This document shows positions 16,007-23,282 of a DNA stretch of 64,000 nucleotides, in pieces. The stretch covers positions 310,001 to 374,000 of the forward strand of contig NZ_VFTZ01000003.1 in the NCBI RefSeq assembly GCF_006440775.1, written 5' to 3'. The position numbers were made by a program, and so were the translations under genes. This stretch comes from Mesorhizobium sp. B2-7-2. GTDB lineage: Bacteria; Pseudomonadota; Alphaproteobacteria; Rhizobiales; Rhizobiaceae. The number at the start of each line of letters is the position of its first letter. The stretch's first letter is position 1. The notes under the pieces are model-generated. The model had not been told where the DNA came from, did not search any database, and saw nothing but the letters and a program-made list of their open reading frames with translations.

Positions 16007-16848
16007 TGCGCCACCAGTTGCGCGCCGTAGGTGTAGCCGTGGCGTTTCAGCCAGCGCCGGTAGGCAACCGAGGTAAGGTCGGCGCGCGTGGGGATCTCCA
16101 TGCCGGGATCGAGCGGGAGCAGCGTCGGAATCTGGTTTTCGAGGATCGACCGGTCCTGAACGAAGATCGTCTGCTGGAAATGGATCAGGTCGGTCATCGG
16201 TGTTTCGTCATCGAACAGCGCCATCCATGGCCAGACGTCGCACAGGTCTTCGGCAAGTGGCTGCACGAAAAGTGTGATGACGTCCCATTCCGCCGGGCGA
16301 GGCGGGCAGGTCTTGTAGAGCACCGAGCAGGTCGGCGCGGGCACGCGGTACATGTATTCCGTGGTGATGCCACCTTCCGCCGACTTGGCGGCCTGCGGCT
16401 GGTAGAACTTCACCTGAGTGGCCCAGACCTCGTCTTCGTCCTCTCGGATCTCGACCTTGTAGTTCTGCACCTCCGTATGCGGCTCGGCCCCCAGTATGTC
16501 GGTGTGCACGAAAGGAAAATGCGCGATGTCCAGGAAGTTCTCCACCGCACGCAATGGCGAGCAGCGCACGCGCACCACCCCGACATCGACGAGCCGCCGG
16601 CCCGGCTGATCGGCCTCGGGGATCGCAAACAGCGGCTTTTGTGGATCACCGAGCGACGACCAGACATGGCCATAACGGATGCAGGCCGGCAGGTCACGTC
16701 CGTTGCCGCCCGTGACCTTCGCGTTTCCATCTTCGCCGCGCCTCACCGCGATCGGCTCGCCCATCAGGGCCGTCCTGCGCCCATGCGCATCGAGCTGGCT
16801 AGCAAGGCCGACAGGGTACCATCCGTCGATCATCGTGTTGCGGGTCAT
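16003..16848 (-). CDS. Ring-hydroxylating oxygenase catalytic subunit lacking a Rieske domain (NdmC-like)
   Basis: The 281-residue protein is the mononuclear-iron half of a Rieske oxygenase alpha subunit. The iron site is visible as NFLDIAHFPFVHTD with D107, H110 and H115 in the D-x2-H-x4-H pattern, and the later FVQDRSILENQ segment carries the third acidic position. There is no CxH...CxxH cluster motif, and normal alpha subunits are 350-450 residues. The missing Rieske domain is encoded by the gene just upstream, overlapping by four bases. The arrangement recalls NdmC of methylxanthine N7-demethylation, where N-methyl groups leave as formaldehyde. The substrate is inferred from the purine-type importer and deaminase. 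Confidence 0.86.
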   Translation of the reverse strand: MTRNTMIDGWYPVGLASQLDAHGRRTALMGEPIAVRRGEDGNAKVTGGNGRDLPACIRYGHVWSSLGDPQKPLFAIPEADQPGRRLVDVGVVRVRCSPLRAVENFLDIAHFPFVHTDILGAEPHTEVQNYKVEIREDEDEVWATQVKFYQPQAAKSAEGGITTEYMYRVPAPTCSVLYKTCPPRPAEWDVITLFVQPLAEDLCDVWPWMALFDDETPMTDLIHFQQTIFVQDRSILENQIPTLLPLDPGMEIPTRADLTSVAYRRWLKRHGYTYGAQLVAQ

Positions 16849-17495
16849 CGGGCGATTCCGGCGCGTGCAATATCCTCGGCCGCCCGCCGCAGCGCCTCGG
16901 CGGCCCTCGACGCGTCGATACGCTCGTCCGGATTGCTGTCCTCGTTCACCAAAACATGCATCAGCGTGCGCGCCTGCCCATCGGGAGCAAGCAGCAGCCA
17001 GACGGTCCGGTCATCATAGGTGTAGTCGAGCAGGCCTCCAGCGGCTTTCGTGCCCGCGGCCGCCTCCAGCGCCACGATGCCCGCTTCCACCACCATGGAG
17101 CGGAGCGGCGCAAGGCCCTCGAACCGCGGCGGTCCGGCGGCGGGTTCGCCAACCGAAATCCATATGATGCCGCCGCCATCCTCGACGTGCTGTGTCGCGA
17201 CACGAATCGTGTCCGGCGGCGTCAATGCCGGTTGGGCCGGAATGCGCTGGCAGTTTCCCGCCTTGGCGTAGCTCCAGCCGTGATAGATGCAGGCCAGGGT
17301 CTCACCGCGTACGAAGCCGTGGGAAAGGCGCATGCCGCGATGGGGGCATCTGTCGGCGAAGGCCGCCGCACGGCCGGAGCGGGTTCGCCAAAGGGCAACC
17401 GGTCCGGCCGGGGATTGCGCCGGCATAACGGTTTGCGCCGGCAAGTCCGCGGAGAGGGCAACAGGCATCCATGAGCCGGTGGGATAGGGCGGCAT
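16845..17495 (-). CDS. Rieske [2Fe-2S] subunit of the split oxygenase
   Basis: The 216-residue protein carries a Rieske cluster with C50-x-H52 (RCPHRGMRLSHG) and C69-x2-H72 (CIYHGWSY), the exact pattern of oxygenase alpha subunits. The C-terminal 110 residues have no iron-binding motif and may be an adapter that docks on the catalytic subunit. It is the first gene of the minus-strand operon and overlaps the catalytic subunit start (ATGA). No NAD(P)H reductase is present in the operon, so electrons must come from a reductase encoded elsewhere. The Rieske call is firm; the pairing with the next gene is a strong inference. Confidence 0.88.
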   Translation of the reverse strand: MPPYPTGSWMPVALSADLPAQTVMPAQSPAGPVALWRTRSGRAAAFADRCPHRGMRLSHGFVRGETLACIYHGWSYAKAGNCQRIPAQPALTPPDTIRVATQHVEDGGGIIWISVGEPAAGPPRFEGLAPLRSMVVEAGIVALEAAAGTKAAGGLLDYTYDDRTVWLLLAPDGQARTLMHVLVNEDSNPDERIDASRAAEALRRAAEDIARAGIAR

Positions 17496-17658
17496 GCATC
17501 AACTTTCAAAACGGCACCAGCATCTTCCCAATCGAAGCTTCGCGGTCAAGGATATGCTAATACGCCGGGTTACGTTTGCACAACATTTCCTCACTGGCAA
17601 TAATGCCTAAAAAAGGTGCATGACACTTCGGCAGGCAGAGGGCCGCAGGCCCAGAAAC

Positions 17659-17928
17659 CTAGCCCGATTCGCTCTCGATCGGCGCCCGGCGGATGGTCTC
17701 GACCCAGACATCGATTGGTCCAAGAGAGCACCCCATCTCCATCATGTCGATGAGTTCGGCCGGACCGGCAATGTCGAGTTCAATGCGGTCGGGACCGGCA
17801 ACGCATATCGCATGCGCGAGCCCGAGCTTGGCGGCATGACGCTCGATCCACGGAAGAAAGGATGCCACTTCGACATCGCCGAGGATCGTCATGCGCTCCC
17901 GCCAGGAACATCGATTTTGCTCGCTCAT
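17659..17928 (-). CDS. Small acylphosphatase-like protein with altered active site
   Basis: I place the start at the ATG at 17928, with GAGG about 7 bases before it, giving 89 residues. By eye the chain lines up with the acylphosphatase fold: RMTILGDVEVASFLPWIERH corresponds to the first strand, loop and helix 1, and RIELDIAGP and LGPIDVWVETI to later strands. The catalytic Arg of the family's G-V-x-F-R loop appears to be replaced (VASFL), and the VRN Asn region reads ICV. It may be a non-catalytic relative. It lies between a GntR gene and the oxygenase operon on the same strand. The assignment is tentative. Confidence 0.5.
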   Translation of the reverse strand: MSEQNRCSWRERMTILGDVEVASFLPWIERHAAKLGLAHAICVAGPDRIELDIAGPAELIDMMEMGCSLGPIDVWVETIRRAPIESESG

Positions 17929-18009
17929 AGAAAACCTCGGCAATGAAGCTGATATTCTATCTATCTACATCGTGCTCAATCGCTGAAGCATCTGCTTTTG
18001 AGAGCATCG

Positions 18010-18783
18010 TCACGCCAGACCTGAAGTCGAAGACCGCGCTGACTTGATCGAATCGTCTTTACGCAAAGTTCCCCCTTTGTCGCTTCGGTGAAACATCATC
18101 CGCCGAAAGCTCATCGAGATATGCGCCCGCCTGATGTGTCCGATCGAAGCCCAGTCGCCGATCTCGGCCGCCGCGAGCACCTCCGCGATTTCCCGGCGGA
18201 ACGCGGCGAACTCCTCGGCCAGGCCAAGCCGCGGCATCATTTTCAAGACGACCCGTGCGACCTGGAAATAGAGCCGCTCGCTGATGTCGCGCAGCGGCTG
18301 GTTTCCGGTCATCGCGCTCAGCTCATAGAAGAAATCCATGTTGAGCCGCAGGAAAGCGCGCTGGTCCGGATGGAGGATGTGGGCGTCGCAGCGCTCCATC
18401 AGCGCGCGTATGCGGTCGAGATCGGCACCGGTCCGCGGAATTGGCGACAATTTGCCGATCAATTCCGCCAGCTCCATGCGCAAATGGTAGACCTGCTCCA
18501 ATTCCTCGATGTCGACGTCGGTGACGATCGTGCCGACACCATGGACCGACTGGACCAGGCCTTCCGATTCCAGACGCGCAAGGACCCGCCGGACCGGAGT
18601 CCGGCTGACTTCGAACTCTTGAGCGAGCTCTTCTTCCGACAGGTGGTTCCCGGGGGGATAGTCGAGCAGGCAGATACGGTCACGCAGAATCCTGTAGATG
18701 CGTTCCGATCTCTCCCGCGCCGAAGGCGGTCGCGTTGGACCGATCGTGGCCTGCTCTATCGCCGCATCGTCGTTGCGGGTCAT
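18010..18783 (-). CDS. GntR family transcriptional regulator (FCD/FadR subfamily)
   Basis: The 257-residue protein has an N-terminal winged helix (IYRILRDRICLLDYPPG, LSEEELAQEFEVSRTPVRRVLARLESEGLV, about residues 30-95) and an all-helical FCD ligand domain. Its start overlaps the stop of the ABC ATPase gene by four bases, so it is the last gene of the amino-acid importer operon that starts at 21855. It is the likely sensor for the importer's substrate and could also control the divergent sox block. Two palindromes in the divergent promoter region (21957 and 22032) fit the kind of site GntR dimers bind; the link is inference. Confidence 0.88.
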   Translation of the reverse strand: MTRNDDAAIEQATIGPTRPPSARERSERIYRILRDRICLLDYPPGNHLSEEELAQEFEVSRTPVRRVLARLESEGLVQSVHGVGTIVTDVDIEELEQVYHLRMELAELIGKLSPIPRTGADLDRIRALMERCDAHILHPDQRAFLRLNMDFFYELSAMTGNQPLRDISERLYFQVARVVLKMMPRLGLAEEFAAFRREIAEVLAAAEIGDWASIGHIRRAHISMSFRRMMFHRSDKGGTLRKDDSIKSARSSTSGLA

Positions 18784-19559
18784 CCCGCCTCCAGCACCGC
18801 GCGCAGGAATTGCCGCGTCCGTTCGTTCTTCGGCGCGCCAAACAGCTCGCTTGGAGGTCCCTGCTCGCAGATCTTGCCTTGGTAGAAGAAGCAGACCCGG
18901 TCGGAGAATTCCTTCGCGAAACCCATCTGATGGGTGACCATCAGCATTGTGAGGTCATGCTCCCGCCCGATTTGCCTTATCACCTGCAGCACTTCGCCGA
19001 CAAGCTCGGGGTCGAGCGCCGATGTCACCTCGTCGAACAGCATGATCTTTGGCCGCATGGCGAGCGCCCGCGCGATCGCGACGCGCTGCTGCTGTCCGCC
19101 GGAGAGCTGCGAGGGATAGTGAGCCTTCTTCTGCGACAGGCCGACCATGTCGAGCAACTCGGCCGCGCGCGCCTCGGCGTCGGCGCGTTTCATGCCGAGC
19201 ACAGTCATCGGCGCCTCGATGCAATTGGCCATCGCGCTCATATGCGGGAACAGGTTGAACGATTGGAACACCATGCCGATCTTGGCCCGTACCCGCCTGA
19301 TATGGCCGAGATTGGCGGGAACCAGCTTGCCGCCCTTGTCCATATGCGTGAGCGGCTCGCCTTCGACCCAGATGACGCCGTCATTGATCGTCTCCAGCGT
19401 CATCAGCATGCGCAGTACCGTCGTCTTGCCGGAGCCGGAAGGTCCGATGATCGACACCTTTTCGCCGCGCGCAATGTCGAGGCTGAGCCCGTCGAGAACC
19501 GTCAGCGCGCCATAACGTTTCGACACATTGTCGAAGCGCACCATGGGCTGGTCCGTCAT
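18780..19559 (-). CDS. Polar amino acid ABC transporter ATP-binding protein (GlnQ/HisP type)
   Basis: The 259-residue ATPase has Walker A GPSGSGKTT (39-47), signature LSGGQQQ (152-158) and Walker B IMLFDEV (172-178). Extra Q-loop and lid segments (MVFQSFNLFPHMSAMAN) are typical of the PAAT family. It powers uptake by the two permeases encoded directly upstream, with its start overlapping the permease stop. The binding protein at 20995 resembles ectoine/hydroxyectoine (EhuB) proteins, but the divergent enzymes point to an N-methylated amino acid or guanidino compound. Confidence 0.9.
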   Translation of the reverse strand: MTDQPMVRFDNVSKRYGALTVLDGLSLDIARGEKVSIIGPSGSGKTTVLRMLMTLETINDGVIWVEGEPLTHMDKGGKLVPANLGHIRRVRAKIGMVFQSFNLFPHMSAMANCIEAPMTVLGMKRADAEARAAELLDMVGLSQKKAHYPSQLSGGQQQRVAIARALAMRPKIMLFDEVTSALDPELVGEVLQVIRQIGREHDLTMLMVTHQMGFAKEFSDRVCFFYQGKICEQGPPSELFGAPKNERTRQFLRAVLEAG

Positions 19560-20212
19560 CGTGGAGTCCTCCGGTTGAGCAGGCGTTCCAGAATACGGAT
19601 GAGCGCGGCCGAGACCAGGCTCATCACCAGGAAGAACAGGCCGACGAGCGTCATCGGCTCGGTGTAGCGGAAGGTGTCGGAGCCGATGATCTTAGCCGTC
19701 TGCATCAGTTCGAGAACGGCAATGGCCGACAGCAGCGGCGTCTCCTTGAACAGCGCGACCAGGTAGTTGCCGAGCGCCGGAACGATCGGCGGAATGACCT
19801 GCGGGATGATGATATCGCGAAAGGTCGCCCATTGCGGCAGGTTGAGCGCGATCGACGCCTCCCATTGGCCGCGCGGGATGTTGTCGAACCCGGCGCGGTA
19901 CACTTCCGAGCAGTAGGCCGCATAATGAAGTCCGATCGCGATCACGCCGGCGGTGAAGGCGTCCAGCACCACGCCGAATTTGGGAAACACGAAATAGAGG
20001 AAGAAGATCTGGATGAGCAGCGGCGTCGAGCGGATCAGCTCGACCAGCACCGATATCGGCCAGGCCGTCCACGGTATGGCGATGCGCACCAGGGCGAGCG
20101 CCAGACCGAGCAGGGCCGCGATGACGAAGCCGATCAGCGTCGCCTCGATGGTGATGATCGCAGCACTTGCCAGCGTCGGCAGGATTTCGAGCGCGAAGGA
20201 CCAATCCCACAT
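19556..20212 (-). CDS. Polar amino acid ABC transporter permease 2
   Basis: The true start is the ATG at 20212 (MWDWSFALEILPTLASA), sharing one base with the previous stop (TGATG); the open frame further upstream belongs to the shadow of the other permease. The 218 residues hold about five membrane helices. The conserved PAAT signature runs from YCSEVYRAGFDNIPRGQWEA to FRDIIIPQVIPPIVPALGN and includes the EAA-type loop that contacts the ATPase. It forms the pore together with the permease encoded upstream, in the manner of HisM and HisQ. Confidence 0.88.
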   Translation of the reverse strand: MWDWSFALEILPTLASAAIITIEATLIGFVIAALLGLALALVRIAIPWTAWPISVLVELIRSTPLLIQIFFLYFVFPKFGVVLDAFTAGVIAIGLHYAAYCSEVYRAGFDNIPRGQWEASIALNLPQWATFRDIIIPQVIPPIVPALGNYLVALFKETPLLSAIAVLELMQTAKIIGSDTFRYTEPMTLVGLFFLVMSLVSAALIRILERLLNRRTPR

Positions 20213-20940
20213 CAGGCGGCCCTCCCTCGCGAGAGCCCGGCGGACGCCCGCTGCTCGAGAAACCGCATGCCGATCGTGATCGCGAGCGACATGACGAGAT
20301 AGATCAGAAGCACCAGAGTGAAGATCGGGACGGTTTTCAGCGTGCTCTGGTTCATCTGCTGCGCCTTGAAGGCGAGGTCCGTCAGCGTGATGAGCGACAC
20401 CAGCGCCGTCGACTTCAGGAGCTCGATGAACAGGTTGCCCCAGGGCGGGATCATGGCGACGAAAGCCTGCGGCAGGATGATCCTGCGCAGCATCTGGGCG
20501 CGGCTCATGTTGAGGGCGATCGACGCTTCCCACTGGCCGGGCGCCACCGCTAGGATCGCTCCGCGCACCACTTCCGATCCGTAGGCGCCGACATTGAGGC
20601 CCAGCGCCAGCACGGCCACCGTGAAGGCGTCCATCAGCAAGCCGAATTGCGGCAACACGAAAAACAGCCAGAAGAGCTGCACCAGCGCGGAGGTGCCGCG
20701 AAAGATCTCGACATAGACCGTCGCCAGCCAGCGCAGCGGTGCCGCCCCGTAGAGGCGGGCAAGCGCCGCCAAGACGCCCATCACCACGGCCAGCACGCTC
20801 CCCAGCACGGCGATTTCAATGGTCAGCAGCGCTCCCTGCAGCAGTCCCGGCAGGAACAGGCTGTAGGAGGTCTGCGTGGCGAGCAGGCCGATCACCGCCA
20901 ATGCGGCAACCAGCATGCCAACAAGCGTCCGGATGCCCAT
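20212..20940 (-). CDS. Polar amino acid ABC transporter permease 1
   Basis: The 242-residue permease has an N-terminal helix (TLVGMLVAALAVIGLLATQ) and the PAAT core LQGALLTIEIAVLGSVLAVV. The family signature continues through NVGAYGSEVVRGAILAVAPG, QWEASIALNMSRAQMLRRII and LPQAFVAMIPPWGN. It lies 54 bp downstream of the binding-protein stop, and the gap is filled by a strong terminator hairpin, so the permease is expressed by read-through at a lower level. It pairs with the second permease gene, which it touches by one base. Confidence 0.88.
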   Translation of the reverse strand: MGIRTLVGMLVAALAVIGLLATQTSYSLFLPGLLQGALLTIEIAVLGSVLAVVMGVLAALARLYGAAPLRWLATVYVEIFRGTSALVQLFWLFFVLPQFGLLMDAFTVAVLALGLNVGAYGSEVVRGAILAVAPGQWEASIALNMSRAQMLRRIILPQAFVAMIPPWGNLFIELLKSTALVSLITLTDLAFKAQQMNQSTLKTVPIFTLVLLIYLVMSLAITIGMRFLEQRASAGLSRGRAA

Positions 20941-20953
20941 CTGCCTCTCCGAA

Positions 20954-20980
20954 GAAAAAAGGCGGCGCCGAAGCGCCGCC
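20954..20980 (-). terminator. Intrinsic terminator with UUCG tetraloop after the binding-protein gene
   Basis: Read on the minus strand, 20980-20961 forms an 8-bp perfect GC stem (GGCGGCGC / GCGCCGCC) closed by a TTCG loop, followed at once by six T residues (20960-20955). This is a textbook rho-independent terminator. It sits 14 bp after the stop of the substrate-binding protein and before the permease start, so it should set the ratio of binding protein to membrane parts. Confidence 0.85.
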
Positions 20981-20994
20981 CGGAGTTGGGACTT

Positions 20995-21855
20995 TTACTT
21001 GCCGGCGCAGAGCTCGGCGGTGGTCTTGTTCGGCAGATAGTCCTTGCCGAAGCCGAACGGCTCGACCAGGGCGACGTGTTCGGGCGAGCCGATGAATTTC
21101 TTCAGCTCGGCGTTGAAGGCCTTCTGCAGGTCGGTATCTTCCTTCCTGAATCCGAAACCGCCATGACCTTTCACCGACTTTCCGTTCACCTCACCGAAGG
21201 GCTTGGTGGACTCGACACCGTCGGCCTTCTTGGCCATCTCGGCGATCGACAGCGCCGTCAGCGCGGCGGCGTCGGCGCGACCCGACTGAACCGCGGCAAC
21301 CAGGCTCGACTGGTCCGGCAGGACCACGAGCTGGCCTTGAGAGACGCCGGCATCCTTCGCTTCCGCCCCTTCGACGGCTCCGGCCATGACCGCGAGCTTG
21401 AGGCTGGAATTGTCCTTGAAAGTCGAAAAGTCCTTAACCTGCTTCGGATTGCCCTTCTGCACGAGCATCGCCGCGCCGATGCCGTAGGACGGCTCGGAGA
21501 AGTTGATCTCGGCGCAACGCTTGGGATTGATGAACATGCCGGCGGCGATGATATCGAAGCGCCCGGCCTTGAGACCCGGGATGAGCGAGCCGAACTCGGT
21601 CAGCACGCCGTCGACCTGCTTGATGCCCATCTTGGCCAGCACCGCCTTGGCGACTTCCGGCGCCTCGCCGGTCAGCTTGCCGTCGGGCGTGGCGTATCCG
21701 AACGGCGCCTCGTTGGCGAAGCCGACCCGGATATAGCCGTCCTTCTTGGCGCGCTCCAGCGTCGTGTCGGCCAGCGCTGCTGCGGTGCTGGACAACATGA
21801 CAAGCCCCGCGCCGAGTCCAAGCGCGGTGCGGCGCGAAATTCTGATCGTCATCAT
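20995..21855 (-). CDS. Polar amino acid ABC transporter substrate-binding protein (EhuB-like)
   Basis: I use the ATG at 21855, preceded by GGGAGCAAG; upstream Met codons lack a ribosome site and would spoil the signal. The 286-residue protein has a Tat-like signal (RISRRTALGLGAGLVMLSS, cleavage near ALA). The type-2 binding fold shows as YIRVGFANEAPFGYATPDG, FGSLIPGLKAGRFDIIAAGM and LVQKGNPKQVKDFS. The sequence resembles EhuB ectoine-binding proteins from memory, but the divergent genes encode sarcosine oxidase and creatinase-like enzymes. Candidate ligands are therefore sarcosine, creatine-like or ectoine-like compounds. It is followed by a strong terminator. Confidence 0.85.
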   Translation of the reverse strand: MMTIRISRRTALGLGAGLVMLSSTAAALADTTLERAKKDGYIRVGFANEAPFGYATPDGKLTGEAPEVAKAVLAKMGIKQVDGVLTEFGSLIPGLKAGRFDIIAAGMFINPKRCAEINFSEPSYGIGAAMLVQKGNPKQVKDFSTFKDNSSLKLAVMAGAVEGAEAKDAGVSQGQLVVLPDQSSLVAAVQSGRADAAALTALSIAEMAKKADGVESTKPFGEVNGKSVKGHGGFGFRKEDTDLQKAFNAELKKFIGSPEHVALVEPFGFGKDYLPNKTTAELCAGK

Positions 21856-21956
21856 CTTGCTCCCATTTTTGCGAAACCGCCGCCTAACCCGACCCCTTTT
21901 TTTCGGCATTGAGCAGCTTGAACGTATGGTTGCAGATTTTTCGCCGCGTTTCAATA

Positions 21957-21968
21957 GATGTGCACATC
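21957..21968. promoter_or_regulatory. Perfect 12-bp palindrome in divergent promoter region
   Basis: GATGTGCACATC is a perfect inverted repeat 102 bp upstream of the binding-protein start (minus) and 148 bp upstream of the first M24 gene start (plus). Its position between two divergent catabolic units and its TGTGCACA core suggest an operator, most likely for the GntR protein encoded at 18010. Confidence 0.45.
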
Positions 21969-22031
21969 AATGGCCTTCGAAAAACGAAAAAACCTTGACA
22001 GGGTCGAAAACTGAGGCCGATATTGGCGGAA

Positions 22032-22043
22032 GTTGTACACAAC
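22032..22043. promoter_or_regulatory. GntR-type inverted repeat in divergent promoter region
   Basis: GTTGTACACAAC has perfect 5-bp arms (GTTGT/ACAAC) around a two-base centre, close to the TTGTnnACAA form known for several FCD-type GntR regulators. It lies 61 bp upstream of the M24 start at 22105 and 75 bp from the palindrome at 21957, so both divergent units could be controlled together. Confidence 0.45.
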
Positions 22044-22104
22044 ATGCCTCAACCGAAGGCGAGCAAAAATGATGCTGCGGAGCAACGGCTCCGGAGGGGG
22101 AGTT

Positions 22105-23271
22105 ATGCTGGACAAAAGCAACGGCGAAGCGGTCGCGCCCTATTTCGAGAGCGAGGAATTCGACCGGCGCCGCGACGCCGTCCGGCATGCCATGGCCGGG
22201 CGGGGCATCGACACGCTTCTCGTCTCGGCGCCGGAGAACATCTTCTATCTGACCGGCCTCGATCACTGGGGCTATTTCGCGCCGCATATCCTGGTCGTTC
22301 CGGCCGATGGCGAAATGATCCTGCTGACGCGCGCCATGGAAAAGGTAACCATTGCCAACCAGGTCAGGAACGCGCGCTTCGAGGGGCACCATGACGGCGA
22401 GACGGTCGCCGATCTTTCAGGACGCGTGCTTTTCGGCAGGCTCGGCGCCGTCGGTATCGAGTCCTGGTCGTCCGGCCTGCCGCACGGGCTTGCCGAGGCG
22501 CTGAAGGAACGCCTGAGCGCCGCGCGCTGGGTCGACGCATCCGGCATCATCGACGACATCCGCATGGTCAAGAGCCCGGCAGAGCAGGCCTTGATGCGCG
22601 CGACCGCCAAGATATCCGACGCCGGCGCGCAGGCTGCGATCGAGGCGATCGGGGAGGGGGCGAGCGAGCGCCATGTCGCGGCGGAAGCCGAGCGCGCGAT
22701 GATCGAGGCCGGCGGCACGTTCCCCGGCTTCGGTCCGTTCATCCGTTCCACCCGGCGGCTCGGCGAGGAGCACACGACCTGGACGAGCGACCGGTTCGGT
22801 GCCGGCGATGCGGTCTTCCTCGAACTGACCGGCTGCGTCGCCCGCTACCACGCGCCTCTCGGCCGCCTTATCCATGTCGGCCAAGCCTCGAAGGAGACCT
22901 ACGAGATGGCAGCGCTCACGGCCGACGCCTTTGCGGCAGTCGTCGGCGCGATGCGCGAGGGCGTCCTGTTCCGCGACGTCTATGCGGCTTGGCAGGGCGT
23001 GGTCGACCGCGCCGGCCTCTCGCATTACCGCCGCCATCATTGCGGCTATGTGGTCGGCATCGGCCTGCCGCCGAGCTGGACCGGCGGCAACAAGGTGACG
23101 GGGCTGCGCCGCGACAGCGACATCGTGCTCAAGACCGGCATGAGCTTCCATGTGCTCTCCTGGCTGATGGGCACCGGCCGCGGCGATTTCTTCATGTCCA
23201 ACGCGGTGCTTCTGGGTCCCTCGGGCGCCGAGGTGCTGACCAGGACGCCCTCGGGCGTGACCGTGCGCTGA
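22105..23271 (+). CDS. M24 family creatinase/ectoine-hydrolase-like protein, copy 1
   Basis: The start is the ATG at 22105, a few bases after a strong GGAGGGGGAG; this gives 388 residues. The N-terminal creatinase domain (RRDAVRHAMAGRGIDTLLVSAPENIFYLTG) is followed by the pita-bread domain (KSPAEQALMRATAKISDAGAQ). The metal-binding D...D positions of aminopeptidases are replaced (LELTGCVARYHAPLGR), as in the metal-free enzymes creatinase and ectoine hydrolase DoeA. It would hydrolyse a C-N bond of an imported amino acid derivative. It forms a pair with the next gene, 11 bp away, and the two may act as a heteromer. The substrate is unproven. Confidence 0.82.
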   Translation: MLDKSNGEAVAPYFESEEFDRRRDAVRHAMAGRGIDTLLVSAPENIFYLTGLDHWGYFAPHILVVPADGEMILLTRAMEKVTIANQVRNARFEGHHDGETVADLSGRVLFGRLGAVGIESWSSGLPHGLAEALKERLSAARWVDASGIIDDIRMVKSPAEQALMRATAKISDAGAQAAIEAIGEGASERHVAAEAERAMIEAGGTFPGFGPFIRSTRRLGEEHTTWTSDRFGAGDAVFLELTGCVARYHAPLGRLIHVGQASKETYEMAALTADAFAAVVGAMREGVLFRDVYAAWQGVVDRAGLSHYRRHHCGYVVGIGLPPSWTGGNKVTGLRRDSDIVLKTGMSFHVLSWLMGTGRGDFFMSNAVLLGPSGAEVLTRTPSGVTVR

Positions 23272-23282
23272 GGACATCGGCG

